A stretch of 64,000 bases of DNA from an uncultured Muribaculaceae bacterium (GTDB lineage Bacteria; Bacteroidota; Bacteroidia; Bacteroidales; Muribaculaceae): NCBI GenBank assembly GCA_910587235.1, contig CAJUKD010000014.1, forward strand, positions 1 through 64,000, in the 5' to 3' direction. Shown in pieces: positions 54,401 through 61,506 of the stretch (position 1 is its first letter; each line of letters opens with the position of its first letter). Under the pieces are notes generated by a model that saw only the letters and a list, made by a program, of their open reading frames with translations, was not told the origin of the DNA and did no database searches. The position numbers and the translations under genes were made by a program.

Positions 54401-55284
54401 AATGTGGCCACAGCGTTGTTGAGGACGGGTACTGCGGCATTATATGCTTCGGGATCGGCGCTTGCCCATGTTGCCATGGCTTCGGCTATTGCTGCGCTCA
54501 GGGCGTCGGCGGATGCCTGGGGATAGGAGCCTGTGGTGTCGCCTATGTTTGCGGCGGCAAGAGTTTCGTTGGCATAGCTGATAGCATTGAATAGATAGTT
54601 AACAGCGTTTGTGAATGCCGAAAGATTTGCGGCGGCCTCGTTCACCTCGCTCTGTTCGGTAGCGCTTTCCAGTGCTGCCTCAGCTGTTGCGATTGCGGCG
54701 TTGTAGGCATCAACACCCTCTTGGGTGAAAGATTCGCTTACAGGTTTTTCCGCTACATTGTTTTTTGCGTTGGCGATTGCGGTTTCAAGAGCGCTGTAGA
54801 TAAGGCCGTCGGAGGCTTCGATAAAACGCCAGGCATGTTTTCCGTCGTTACCGTTTTTGTCTGTGTATACGCCGGCTCCGTCGTTGTTCTGGTCAGTGCC
54901 GAAATATGCTTTGCGACCTAAATTCCACATCTTGACGTGGTCTACTTCCGTGCATTCCCAGAATGTGAAGCGGGTGAAGTCATCGGCAGGATCTTCAAGG
55001 AATTTCACGGTATAACTGCCGTCGCTTCCGAGGTAGCGGCCGTCCTCAAGTTTGATGTTGTAGGTGTTCTCCGCATCGGCTACGATCTCGAAAGTGAATT
55101 TTTGCGATGTGCCGGAACCGGCGCTCATGATTTTGGCGGAGTTTCCGTCGACTGTTAGAAACAGACCGCTTGAGTGCTGGATCATGTAGGTTTTAGTCGG
55201 ATCAGGATTTTTCAGCGGCTCGGCATACATGCTTTGGGCGAAAAATCCCATCATTACCAGCAGAAGGGTAAAGATTTTTTTCAT
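51499..55284 (-). CDS. Giant secreted FIVAR-repeat protein with ricin-like modules
   Basis: 1261 residues with signal peptide MKKIFTLLLVMMGFFAQSMYA. Three ricin-like beta-trefoil segments (about 30-150, 300-430, 540-690; for example YMIQHSSGLFLTVDG, YYFVNTYNNLMLGV) alternate with three-helix FIVAR-type repeats, which then run uninterrupted from about 700 to 1180. The repeats share G-x-Y-P-Q-x-x-V-D-A-L-x-x-A-(L/I)-x-x-A (for example GNYPQSAVDALSAALNTAKN). The protein is very Ala-rich and acidic. The last 70 residues form a type IX secretion-like tail ending ESNIIIVK. FIVAR bundles bind glycans or act as stalks in other bacteria. Probable surface adhesin or glycan-capture protein; function inferred. 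Confidence 0.75.
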   Translation of the reverse strand: MKKIFTLLLVMMGFFAQSMYAEPLKNPDPTKTYMIQHSSGLFLTVDGNSAKIMSAGSGTSQKFTFEIVADAENTYNIKLEDGRYLGSDGSYTVKFLEDPADDFTRFTFWECTEVDHVKMWNLGRKAYFGTDQNNDGAGVYTDKNGNDGKHAWRFIEASDGLIYSALETAIANAKNNVAEKPVSESFTQEGVDAYNAAIATAEAALESATEQSEVNEAAANLSAFTNAVNYLFNAISYANETLAAANIGDTTGSYPQASADALSAAIAEAMATWASADPEAYNAAVPVLNNAVATFGNTRYVFVPEAGKKYYFVNTYNNLMLGVNSNGEAVLANPTAEDNQKFEIVPVEGLSVAFNLKIADGSGYLAYKGGWNSTTLADPAQEAAQIFFDIVDLETKVYTLNRFNFNGAWASDENNPGSLIYTNKSRNQVNAKWQILEVVDGEFLTIGLEKAIENAENYISKAVVGEEPGNYPQSAVDALSAALNTAKNAVPASQQDVNDITDTLNAAINAFLAEKIDPFFIPEENTAYRFSVLKYSSKFMTNNDGAIGTSEFTAGNTAQHWTFIPVEGAKYTYIIKNDGKALSYEGTAIEVADADAPKWTVVYTATIDNIPYFALVEYDDPTKVLTFGSATNFSIQNLDKGSNAHQSRFLRVDLPNDPYVFNLERAVANARYTLENIDRGNEIGQWSDAKCEAFAAVINAADALRGATQEEVDAKTSELNQARTDFINNPNAVIKDELEAAIAAAYAKAAAAQIGIEVGQYYESAIEAFEAQIAVFEESAKTVTDQEACDALTEEVIAATEAFAGNTEIQPVADVLNDAIECAEALYEAEKDNIGTDQGQRPQEAVDAFAAAIAAAKAVSAPEVTDLEALLDARYAFINGAISVNRTPLRKAINEAEAEEFSDLKAGDFNGYYPQENIDAFNAALVAAKEAEADMTKTQEEIDACTKALNDAMTALRKSVVTVKFTELDSAIAKAEAALAGATVIGSGEGQCPQAVVDALNSALAEAKAIDRAAINQASVDTQAETLNSAIAKFTEDLIASTGLVQAIADAQEILDNATQGFKPGNYPVSAINGLSEAIAAANGTADNAESTQADLIAAIETLKAAVESFKAQAIPAHDLTAINAAIAEAEAFIAESGVQDFGLEMALADAKDIVADADNHTKAEIEKARTALIKALEYARENAGIDSVASGKLNVYANAGGIVVEGISGKTIVAVYTLDGRTVTIAETYGPSCSVELSAGKYVVAIRTANVTESNIIIVK

Positions 55285-55349
55285 GATAAATTTGGTTAAT
55301 TATGTTTAGGTTATATATCAGGTATGATTGGTATCGGATATTTCGGTCA

Positions 55350-55357
55350 CAAAAATA
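55350..55357 (-). promoter_or_regulatory. Promoter -7 box of the FIVAR/ricin-like gene
   Basis: TATTTTTG on the minus strand, 65 bp before the ATG at 55284. No TTTG lies at the usual distance upstream, as expected for a promoter that needs an activator. Confidence 0.5.
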
Positions 55358-55435
55358 TTTTTACCCGTGCGGGTTCAGGTAGATAAATATTTCAGAAAGG
55401 CCTATGACTACGATGCGCGATGGATATAGCTTTCT

Positions 55436-55519
55436 TTTTTCCGAATTAAAACCCTGTTTTTCCGAATTACGCCCTGTCGATTTATAAGGTAGAAAATACG
55501 AAAAAGAGCCATTCTACCT
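55436..55519. promoter_or_regulatory. Tandem 20-bp direct repeats and an inverted repeat, possible regulator sites
   Basis: In the 327-bp divergent gap, TTTTTCCGAATTAAAACCCTG (shown in two parts: TTTTTCCGAATTA, AAACCCTG; 55436-55456) is followed immediately by TTTTTCCGAATTACGCCCTG (55457-55476). A further AGGTAGAA / TTCTACCT inverted repeat lies at 55487-55519. Direct repeats two helical turns apart about 80-100 bp upstream of a -7 box are the usual layout of AraC-type sites. The rest of the gap shows nothing else. Confidence 0.5.
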
Positions 55520-55572
55520 ACTTTTCAGACGTTTTAATCGATGTTTTATTCTCTTGTTACGGATGTTTTGAT

Positions 55573-55580
55573 TAATTTTG
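55573..55580 (+). promoter_or_regulatory. Promoter -7 box of the GT32-like gene
   Basis: TAATTTTG, 31 bp before the ATG at 55612. CTTG at 55553-55556 is only 16 bp upstream, so the -33 element is weak. Confidence 0.5.
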
Positions 55581-55611
55581 CGAATAGTATAAACAATTAT
55601 AAAATCCGACG

Positions 55612-56328
55612 ATGATACCAAAGAAAATACATTTGTGCTGGTTTAGCGACGATCCGTATCCGGTGGAGATAAAGGTGTGTCTTGACAGCTGGAAACGCAT
55701 CCTGCCCGACTATGAGGTGAGAATGTGGCGTATGGCCGACGCCCGTGCCATCGGATGCCGATTTATCGACGAGGCTCTCGACAATCGCCGATGGGCTTTT
55801 GCCTCGGATGTCGTCCGCTACTATGCTTTGTGGAAAGAAGGCGGAGTTTATATGGACAGCGACATTTTCATGTATCGTCGATTCGATGAATTCTTGCCTG
55901 AGAACGGTGAGGGCTTTGTGACTTTCCACGAAAAGATTTATCCCGAGCATTTTCCTTTCGGTCTGCAGGCCGCATTCATGATTTCGTCGCCCGGCAACGA
56001 TTATTGCCGCGCTGTACTCGACTATTATATGGAACGCCCTTATAAGAATCCCGACGGCAGTGTCAACGAACTGATTTCACCGGCTGTGATGTCGTTGGTA
56101 GCCGAGCGTTTCGGCTGGCATTGCGAGGACGTTGAGCAGCATTGCGGTTCCCTAACCGTATATCCTACGCATTTTCTGGCTCCGCGCAAGCGTTATGTCG
56201 TCGACGGTGAAACGATAGGTCAGCATAGGGTGTATGGCAGCTGGCGTAAACGCAAGTTCGGCCGCAAACTCGAAAAGTTCTTCGAGCATCAGTGGCACGT
56301 AGTGCGCTATGCGCTCTTCCGCCGCTGA
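55612..56328 (+). CDS. GT32-like glycosyltransferase (DXD sugar-binding type)
   Basis: 238 residues. N-terminal MIPKKIHLCWFSDDPYP and SWKRILPDYEVRMW are characteristic, and GGVYMDSDIFMYRRFDEFL carries the DXD metal/sugar-nucleotide motif. The segment RWAFASDVVRYYALWKEGG also matches the family. Such enzymes add a hexose to capsular polysaccharide, O-antigen or glycolipids in the cytoplasm. It is a single-gene unit with its own terminator, and is not in a visible capsule cluster. Confidence 0.88.
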   Translation: MIPKKIHLCWFSDDPYPVEIKVCLDSWKRILPDYEVRMWRMADARAIGCRFIDEALDNRRWAFASDVVRYYALWKEGGVYMDSDIFMYRRFDEFLPENGEGFVTFHEKIYPEHFPFGLQAAFMISSPGNDYCRAVLDYYMERPYKNPDGSVNELISPAVMSLVAERFGWHCEDVEQHCGSLTVYPTHFLAPRKRYVVDGETIGQHRVYGSWRKRKFGRKLEKFFEHQWHVVRYALFRR

Positions 56329-56371
56329 CGCGAGCAAGATATTGTGGTGTGAGTAGACCTACTCACGAACT

Positions 56372-56412
56372 GTCAATCGAAAACCGGCATTTAATGCCGG
56401 TTTTCGATTGAC
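56372..56412 (+). terminator. Terminator of the GT32-like gene
   Basis: A near-perfect 19-bp stem (CAATCGAAAACCGGCAT and its complement) with a 3-nt loop, then TCTTTTTAT. It could also stop minus-strand transcription from the barrel gene. Confidence 0.9.
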
Positions 56413-56474
56413 TCTTTTTATCCCCGTGGCTGAAGTCACGGCTTATTATATTCTATGTGCTTTATCACGCTTGT

Positions 56475-57044
56475 TCAGAAGTTATAATATAGTCCGAGGC
56501 CTACGGTGTTGGCGCGTGTCACATTGGTTCGCTCTGTCATCCTGATGTTGAAAGAAGCTCTCAGGGTAAAGCGCCATAATGTGTAGCCGAGGCCGATGCG
56601 CCAATAGGCCGATGCGCGGCGATAGTCGCGCTCATAGTGTGATGGGCCTGTCTGAGAGAAGTTGCACGAAGCCCATGGTCCGGTGAAAGCCTCTATGCCT
56701 GCGCCGAAGTTGACTCCTAAGCTGGCTGCTAACGAGCCTCCGAAATTTGTGCCGGACTTTGCATCACCTGTTGTTCCGGGGATGCCGCCGAACCCGCGGT
56801 TTATGTTTTCCACATATAACGAGGCTTCGGGATTCAGGAAAAAGAATTTGCCGAAGTTGAGAGTGTATCCTCCGGTTGCACCTATGCTCCAGAACTCCGG
56901 CTTATTTCCTCTGTCGTCAGTTTTACCTACAGAGAATATCGGTGTCACACCAATCGAGAAGCCATTGCCCCGAGCTGTGGCTGTAGAGGCTGTCATTGCG
57001 ATAATCACAGCTACAAGCAGAAATCTAAAAACGGATACTTTCAT
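56475..57044 (-). CDS. Outer-membrane beta-barrel protein linked to the C10 protease
   Basis: 189 residues. A signal peptide (MKVSVFRFLLVAVIIAMTASTATA, quoted as FRFLLVAVIIAMTASTATA) precedes barrel strands: NGFSIGVTPIFSVG, EFWSIGATGGYTLNFGKFFF, AYWRIGLGYTLWRFTLRASF, ending VGLGLYYNF with the C-terminal Phe expected for outer-membrane insertion. It begins 10 bp after the C10 protease stop, so the two genes are co-transcribed. No resemblance to the Spi-type inhibitors that often accompany C10 proteases. Confidence 0.75.
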   Translation of the reverse strand: MKVSVFRFLLVAVIIAMTASTATARGNGFSIGVTPIFSVGKTDDRGNKPEFWSIGATGGYTLNFGKFFFLNPEASLYVENINRGFGGIPGTTGDAKSGTNFGGSLAASLGVNFGAGIEAFTGPWASCNFSQTGPSHYERDYRRASAYWRIGLGYTLWRFTLRASFNIRMTERTNVTRANTVGLGLYYNF

Positions 57045-57053
57045 AATATTCTT

Positions 57054-58460
57054 TTATTTAGGTGATATATTATATATCATTTTTAAACTCGTACCATCAG
57101 TATTATTACCTGGGGCTACATTGGTTATATTGTAGTAATATCCATCGTAGGTTCCACCCCATCCCCAGTTTATATAGTGAAAAGGTCCTGCCGTATTATC
57201 TTGATGTCTTGTATTGAATGCTTCCAGGCTCTTAAACCTCGTAAATGTATATATCGACTTGTATGTTCGTGTTAGATCTATATATCGGCAACTAACTACC
57301 CATGCGTGGTGTTGGATTTTCCCTTTGCTGTCTTTGTATTCACTATGAACGATAATCGGTTTGCCGGAATTAAGGTCAGAGTTTGCGAGGTTAAGATCGA
57401 AGCTATTGTTGTGTTTTGCATTATAACCGAATGATATAATTGTTGATGTCATATCGGATAGGCTTATTCCGGTTCCGTCCAAATTGTATTTGGGATTGGA
57501 TTTTTGAGCAAGGCTGTATAAAAAATCAGAGGTGATTTTAGATCCAGAATTAATAGGCATGCCTGCCCAATTTATGTATGTCGGATGTTTGTAATAATAC
57601 ATTACTTGTCCAGCTGCAATGGTGGTACACCCTGCATAGGCGTGGTTGCCATTGCTCAATATTGGGAAACTTACATTATAGGATGCTGTTTGGTTCCAGG
57701 TGGTTTTCATAGAATTCTTAACTCCGATTATTAATGACTCTCTTCGCTCGACTACTACAGCAAGCTCTCTTGCATGTTCATAGTATAGCCAATACGTATT
57801 GTTTATCAGGTCATCATCAGAAACAATTGATTCATCTGCGTTATAAACGGTGAATCCTTTTAATTGCCATGTACGGATGGAGTCTTCGCGTATGCGTAAT
57901 AATTCAGCTAAATCTTCGTCGCTGATTTCAGACCGTGAAATATGGGAGTTGAAAGTCGATAGTACTTTGGCTTCATATTGTTCCCATTGTGAATGGACGC
58001 GTTTGATAGAATCCATGGGGACAAATTCTGCATTGGAAATTTCGTCAATAGTCTTTTCAATCCATTCTGTTACATCGTGATGGGTTAGATTATTAAGACA
58101 AAAATTGCCGTATGTATTATATGCAACTATCGGCGTGTATCTTTTTGACGCACTTATTACTATAAAACCGTTGTCGTTAGCAAAATTTACTATATAAAGT
58201 GTTGGATTATTGTTTGAATCATAAACTGTTTCAATTTCAAAATCCATAGAGCGTGCAGTTTCAATCGAATTTCTGATTATGAAATCAGATATTACACGAT
58301 TTAGTTCGTTTGGGTTGACTCTGGTTGGGTCTGTTATTTCATTGACAGGTGGATCTGCACTAATTTCTGTTTCAGAGAAAAAAGGCTCGTTATAATCAGT
58401 ACAACTGACAAAAAAAGTGATTAAAATACAAAGGATAGAAAGTGTGTAGAAATGTTTCAT
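57054..58460 (-). CDS. C10 family (streptopain-like) cysteine protease lipoprotein
   Basis: 468 residues. The lipobox FVSC gives a lipid on C20. Residues 50-180 resemble the inhibitory Spi/prodomain region (NGFIVISASKRYTPIVAYNTYG). The protease domain follows: WNQTASYN, catalytic cysteine in YAGCTTIAAGQVMYY (C278), catalytic histidine in HHAWVVSCRY (H385) and the conserved NWGWGG. The pattern matches peptidase C10, as in SpeB and the Bacteroides Bfp proteases. The base composition is clearly more AT-rich than its neighbours, a sign of horizontal acquisition. It is the first gene of a pair with a small barrel protein. Confidence 0.9.
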   Translation of the reverse strand: MKHFYTLSILCILITFFVSCTDYNEPFFSETEISADPPVNEITDPTRVNPNELNRVISDFIIRNSIETARSMDFEIETVYDSNNNPTLYIVNFANDNGFIVISASKRYTPIVAYNTYGNFCLNNLTHHDVTEWIEKTIDEISNAEFVPMDSIKRVHSQWEQYEAKVLSTFNSHISRSEISDEDLAELLRIREDSIRTWQLKGFTVYNADESIVSDDDLINNTYWLYYEHARELAVVVERRESLIIGVKNSMKTTWNQTASYNVSFPILSNGNHAYAGCTTIAAGQVMYYYKHPTYINWAGMPINSGSKITSDFLYSLAQKSNPKYNLDGTGISLSDMTSTIISFGYNAKHNNSFDLNLANSDLNSGKPIIVHSEYKDSKGKIQHHAWVVSCRYIDLTRTYKSIYTFTRFKSLEAFNTRHQDNTAGPFHYINWGWGGTYDGYYYNITNVAPGNNTDGTSLKMIYNISPK

Positions 58461-58495
58461 AATAATATAGTTGGTTAATAATGGTGTGAGCTTTG

Positions 58496-58529
58496 CAAAT
58501 ATATGTGTTGTTTTGCAAAAAAAAACAAA
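58496..58529 (-). promoter_or_regulatory. Promoter of the C10 protease-barrel pair
   Basis: TATATTTG on the minus strand (58496-58503) with TTTG at 58526-58529, spacer 22 bp, in AT-rich DNA; 35 bp before the ATG at 58460. Confidence 0.6.
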
Positions 58530-58625
58530 ATATTACTATGAAAAATATTGTTTTTGTGATCTTTTGTTGCTTTGCCTGAAAACGTGTTTGTGCTTTGTGT
58601 TTTGCAAAATATTGTATCGCCGGCG

Positions 58626-59660
58626 CTATTCGGCGATGGCGCGGGCTATGGCAGATTTCATGGCTCGGCCGTCGGCCATTTCAGCGCTCAGGCGGCGTAC
58701 GGCGGCTTTCATGCTGGCGCGTTCGTCGCCGCTGAGAGCGGCAAGGCGTTCAGGCAGATACTCCAGGGTGTCGACAGTTATCCCTATGCCTTTTTCTGCA
58801 ACGACAGGGGCTATCGCGGCTCCCGCCCATACTATCAGCGGCAGGCCGGCACGAATGTAGAGCGATGCTTTGTGCGGAGCGTTCAAGGCGAGATATTCGC
58901 CGAAGTCGCCGGAGCATGTATCTATGCGGTCGCCGTCCCATACAAGCCCGAAATCGCCTTCGGCGCTTGCCGTGGCTATGAATTCATCGGCAGGGATGAA
59001 TCCGCGGTACGTAATCTTTGCGTTTGCCGGAAGCAGCTTCTGCTCGTCGACGGACATATTGCCGAAAAGGGTCAGAGAGATGCCGGCGGTGAATTTATCG
59101 CATTGCAGCAGGAAGGAATTTTTGCGCAGGTTCAGCGAGCCGGCATATATGAGGCGCACATTTTGCGAACAGGTCGGAGCGCAAGGCTGTGCATCGCTCA
59201 GAAAATCATGTAGACCGAGTACGTCCACAGGCCGGTCGATATTGTGGCCGATCAGCCAACGGCGCATGGCATCGGTGGCTGCGATTATACGGTCGGCGTG
59301 TTGCAGACGGCGTATCTCGCTTTCAGGAGTCAGTTTCTTTCGGCGGAACGCTCCGAGATCATGGATAAAGGCCACGGTGATGGCTCCACGCAGGCGAGCT
59401 ATGCGGCATATCAGCGAGAAATATTTCTTGACAGGGTATTGCAGCAATAGAACATCTTCGGCGCGGACAGTGAGGCTCATTCGGACGACTCCTGCGAGAT
59501 TGATAAAGAATGTGGCGATTTTACCTCTGCCATAAGAACGCGACAGCCCGAGATTGACGGCTCCCATCGAGGCGAGAATATCCTCGTAGTCGGATTTGGC
59601 TTTGTTTCCGGCCGACAGGCGGTCGGGGTAACGGCGGCTGATGTAGCAGAGGCGCGTCAT
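58626..59660 (-). CDS. WbbI/Gtf3-like (galactofuranosyltransferase-type) glycosyltransferase
   Basis: 344 residues, cytoplasmic, GT-B fold. The C-terminal half carries DFGLVWDGDRIDTCSGDFGEYLALN, then APHKASLYIRAGLPLIVWAG and GIGITVDTLEYL, the pattern of the WbbI beta-1,6-galactofuranosyltransferase and streptococcal Gtf3 group. The N-terminal half has VAFIHDLGAFR. It is the last gene of the lysS operon, 15 bp after the nucleotidyltransferase gene; the two may act in the same sugar pathway. Acceptor and donor are unknown. Confidence 0.8.
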   Translation of the reverse strand: MTRLCYISRRYPDRLSAGNKAKSDYEDILASMGAVNLGLSRSYGRGKIATFFINLAGVVRMSLTVRAEDVLLLQYPVKKYFSLICRIARLRGAITVAFIHDLGAFRRKKLTPESEIRRLQHADRIIAATDAMRRWLIGHNIDRPVDVLGLHDFLSDAQPCAPTCSQNVRLIYAGSLNLRKNSFLLQCDKFTAGISLTLFGNMSVDEQKLLPANAKITYRGFIPADEFIATASAEGDFGLVWDGDRIDTCSGDFGEYLALNAPHKASLYIRAGLPLIVWAGAAIAPVVAEKGIGITVDTLEYLPERLAALSGDERASMKAAVRRLSAEMADGRAMKSAIARAIAE

Positions 59661-59675
59661 GATGTTGTGGCTGAT

Positions 59676-60386
59676 TCAGGATGCTATAAATTCGCGAGCT
59701 GTGCGTATGTCGGCGGCATGGTCTACGTCGACAATTTTGTCGAAAGGATATGCTTTCAGCCTGAGTCCGGATTCGAGGAGCGCCCGCTGATAGTTGCGCA
59801 TACGGCTTATGCCCTGTTCCATACATCCGGCCAGAACGTCGATGGCCTTAGGGGTCAGGCCGTAGATGCCTCCCGAGATGTAACGGTCGGTTCCTGTCGG
59901 CGCATCGCGGAATGCAGTAATCATATCCGTAGATGGATCGGCGTCGACATAGAGAGGCTTTTCGTCGTCGATGAATGTCGTGACGGCCATCATGCCGTCC
60001 ACGTCGGCGGGAGCATCGGCGAAAGCATGGGCATAGCGGCTGAAATCCGGCTCGCGGAAGATAGTATCGACGGTTGTCAATATGAATTTTCCCGCCGGCA
60101 GCACACGCGATACTTCATAGAAACTGTGCATTGAACTTGGGGTCGATTTCACGACCAGATGGAAGTCGAAAGGCAGTTCCGGTGCGATTTTTTCGAGATA
60201 GGCGCGGACGTCGGTCATCTGCTCGTTGACAATGACACTGAGCGAGCGGGCGTCGCATTGCGAGAATATGTCGATCAGCCGGCGTATCATAGGCCGGCCG
60301 TCAAGGTCGACCATGGGTTTTGGGAGGGCAACACCCTCCTGCACCAGGCGGGAACCTTCGCCCGCGGCTATGATTGCATAGTTCAT
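59676..60386 (-). CDS. Sugar-phosphate nucleotidyltransferase-like protein
   Basis: 236 residues of the NTP_transferase (Rossmann-like) fold: N-terminal AIIAAGEGSRLVQEGVALPKPM contains the nucleotide-binding G-x-G-[ST]-R-x(n)-P-K-P signature, with FILTTVDTIFREPD as the metal-binding Asp region. The protein lacks the usual C-terminal beta-helix of GlmU/RmlA relatives. It follows pdxA by one base and precedes the Gtf3-like gene by 15 bp. Donor sugar not identifiable. Confidence 0.8.
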   Translation of the reverse strand: MNYAIIAAGEGSRLVQEGVALPKPMVDLDGRPMIRRLIDIFSQCDARSLSVIVNEQMTDVRAYLEKIAPELPFDFHLVVKSTPSSMHSFYEVSRVLPAGKFILTTVDTIFREPDFSRYAHAFADAPADVDGMMAVTTFIDDEKPLYVDADPSTDMITAFRDAPTGTDRYISGGIYGLTPKAIDVLAGCMEQGISRMRNYQRALLESGLRLKAYPFDKIVDVDHAADIRTAREFIAS

Positions 60387-60387
60387 G

Positions 60388-61506
60388 TCAGTCTTTGCTT
60401 AGGTCGAGGACGACGTTGTCGTTGCCCTTGTTGTGGTATTGCCGCCGCAGGGGGTGGGCTGACGCATCGTCGTAGGCACGGCGGTTACGGAATATGTCGA
60501 TGGCGGCATATATGGCGCAGCGCATCGATTCGGGCGATGCCAGGCCTTGTCCGGCTATGTCGTAGCCGGTGCCGTGGTCGGGCGATGTGCGCACGTATGG
60601 CAGCCCGGCGGTAAAGTTGACGCCTTCGTCCATTGCGATGGTCTTGAAAGGAGCGAGGCCCTGATCGTGGTACATTGCCAGTATGCCGTCGAATTTGCTG
60701 TAGTTTCCGCTGCCGAAAAAGCCGTCGGCGGCGTATGGGCCGAAAGCAAGAATTTTTTTCTCGCGGGCTTCGGCAATCGCCGGTGTTATTATTTCGCTTT
60801 CTTCGCTTCCGAGAAGTCCTTCTTCGCCGGCATGCGGATTGAGTGCAAGGACGGCTATACGGGGTGTGTGTATGCCGAAATCGCGACGGAGCGATCGATC
60901 GAATCGCAATAGTTTCTCCTCGATAAGCTCTTTGGTGATTGAGGCTGATACGGCGCTTATAGGTGTGTGGACGGTTGCCAGAGCCACGCGTATTTTTTCG
61001 GAACAGAGTACCATTAAAGCTTTGTCGGGTATCCGGTCGTTCGAGTCGGTATCGCCGGTGTTTGCCAGAGAGGCTTCGAGATATTCGGTGTGGCCGGGGA
61101 AAGTGAAGGTCGGACTCTGGATGCTGTGCTTGTCGATCGGAGCGGTGACCAGTACGTCGATGGCGCCTCGGCGCAGGTCTGTCACTGCGCTTTCGAGAGC
61201 CGCAAGAGCTGCAGCACCGGCTGTTTCGGATGCCTTGCCGGGGTCTATGCGTGTGTCTTCTCCTACTACGTTTATGATGCAGAACTGTCCGTCGCGGGCA
61301 TCTTCGGCTTTTTCTATCTGTGTCAGTTGCACAGGGGCGAGTTCCATGGCTTTGCGGTAGAACGCGGCGATTTTGGCCGAGCCATATACTATTATGTCGC
61401 ACAGATCGGCCATGCGTGTGTCTTCAAGTACTTTGAGGATTACTTCGTAGCCTATGCCGTTGATGTCGCCGTGGGTGATTCCCACTTTTATTTTTTTATT
61501 GCTCAT
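60388..61506 (-). CDS. pdxA: 4-hydroxythreonine-4-phosphate dehydrogenase
   Basis: 372 residues; makes the 3-amino-2-oxopropyl phosphate precursor in pyridoxal-5'-phosphate synthesis. The family pattern is plain: GITHGDINGIGYEVILK, VTAPIDKHSI, FPGHTEYLEA, LALNPHAGEEGLLG, GPYAADGFFG and MYHDQGLAPFKTI (metal-binding histidines in PGHTE, NPHAGE and YHDQG). It is slightly longer than the E. coli enzyme, as usual in Bacteroidetes. Its start overlaps the rlmN stop by 4 bp. Confidence 0.96.
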   Translation of the reverse strand: MSNKKIKVGITHGDINGIGYEVILKVLEDTRMADLCDIIVYGSAKIAAFYRKAMELAPVQLTQIEKAEDARDGQFCIINVVGEDTRIDPGKASETAGAAALAALESAVTDLRRGAIDVLVTAPIDKHSIQSPTFTFPGHTEYLEASLANTGDTDSNDRIPDKALMVLCSEKIRVALATVHTPISAVSASITKELIEEKLLRFDRSLRRDFGIHTPRIAVLALNPHAGEEGLLGSEESEIITPAIAEAREKKILAFGPYAADGFFGSGNYSKFDGILAMYHDQGLAPFKTIAMDEGVNFTAGLPYVRTSPDHGTGYDIAGQGLASPESMRCAIYAAIDIFRNRRAYDDASAHPLRRQYHNKGNDNVVLDLSKD

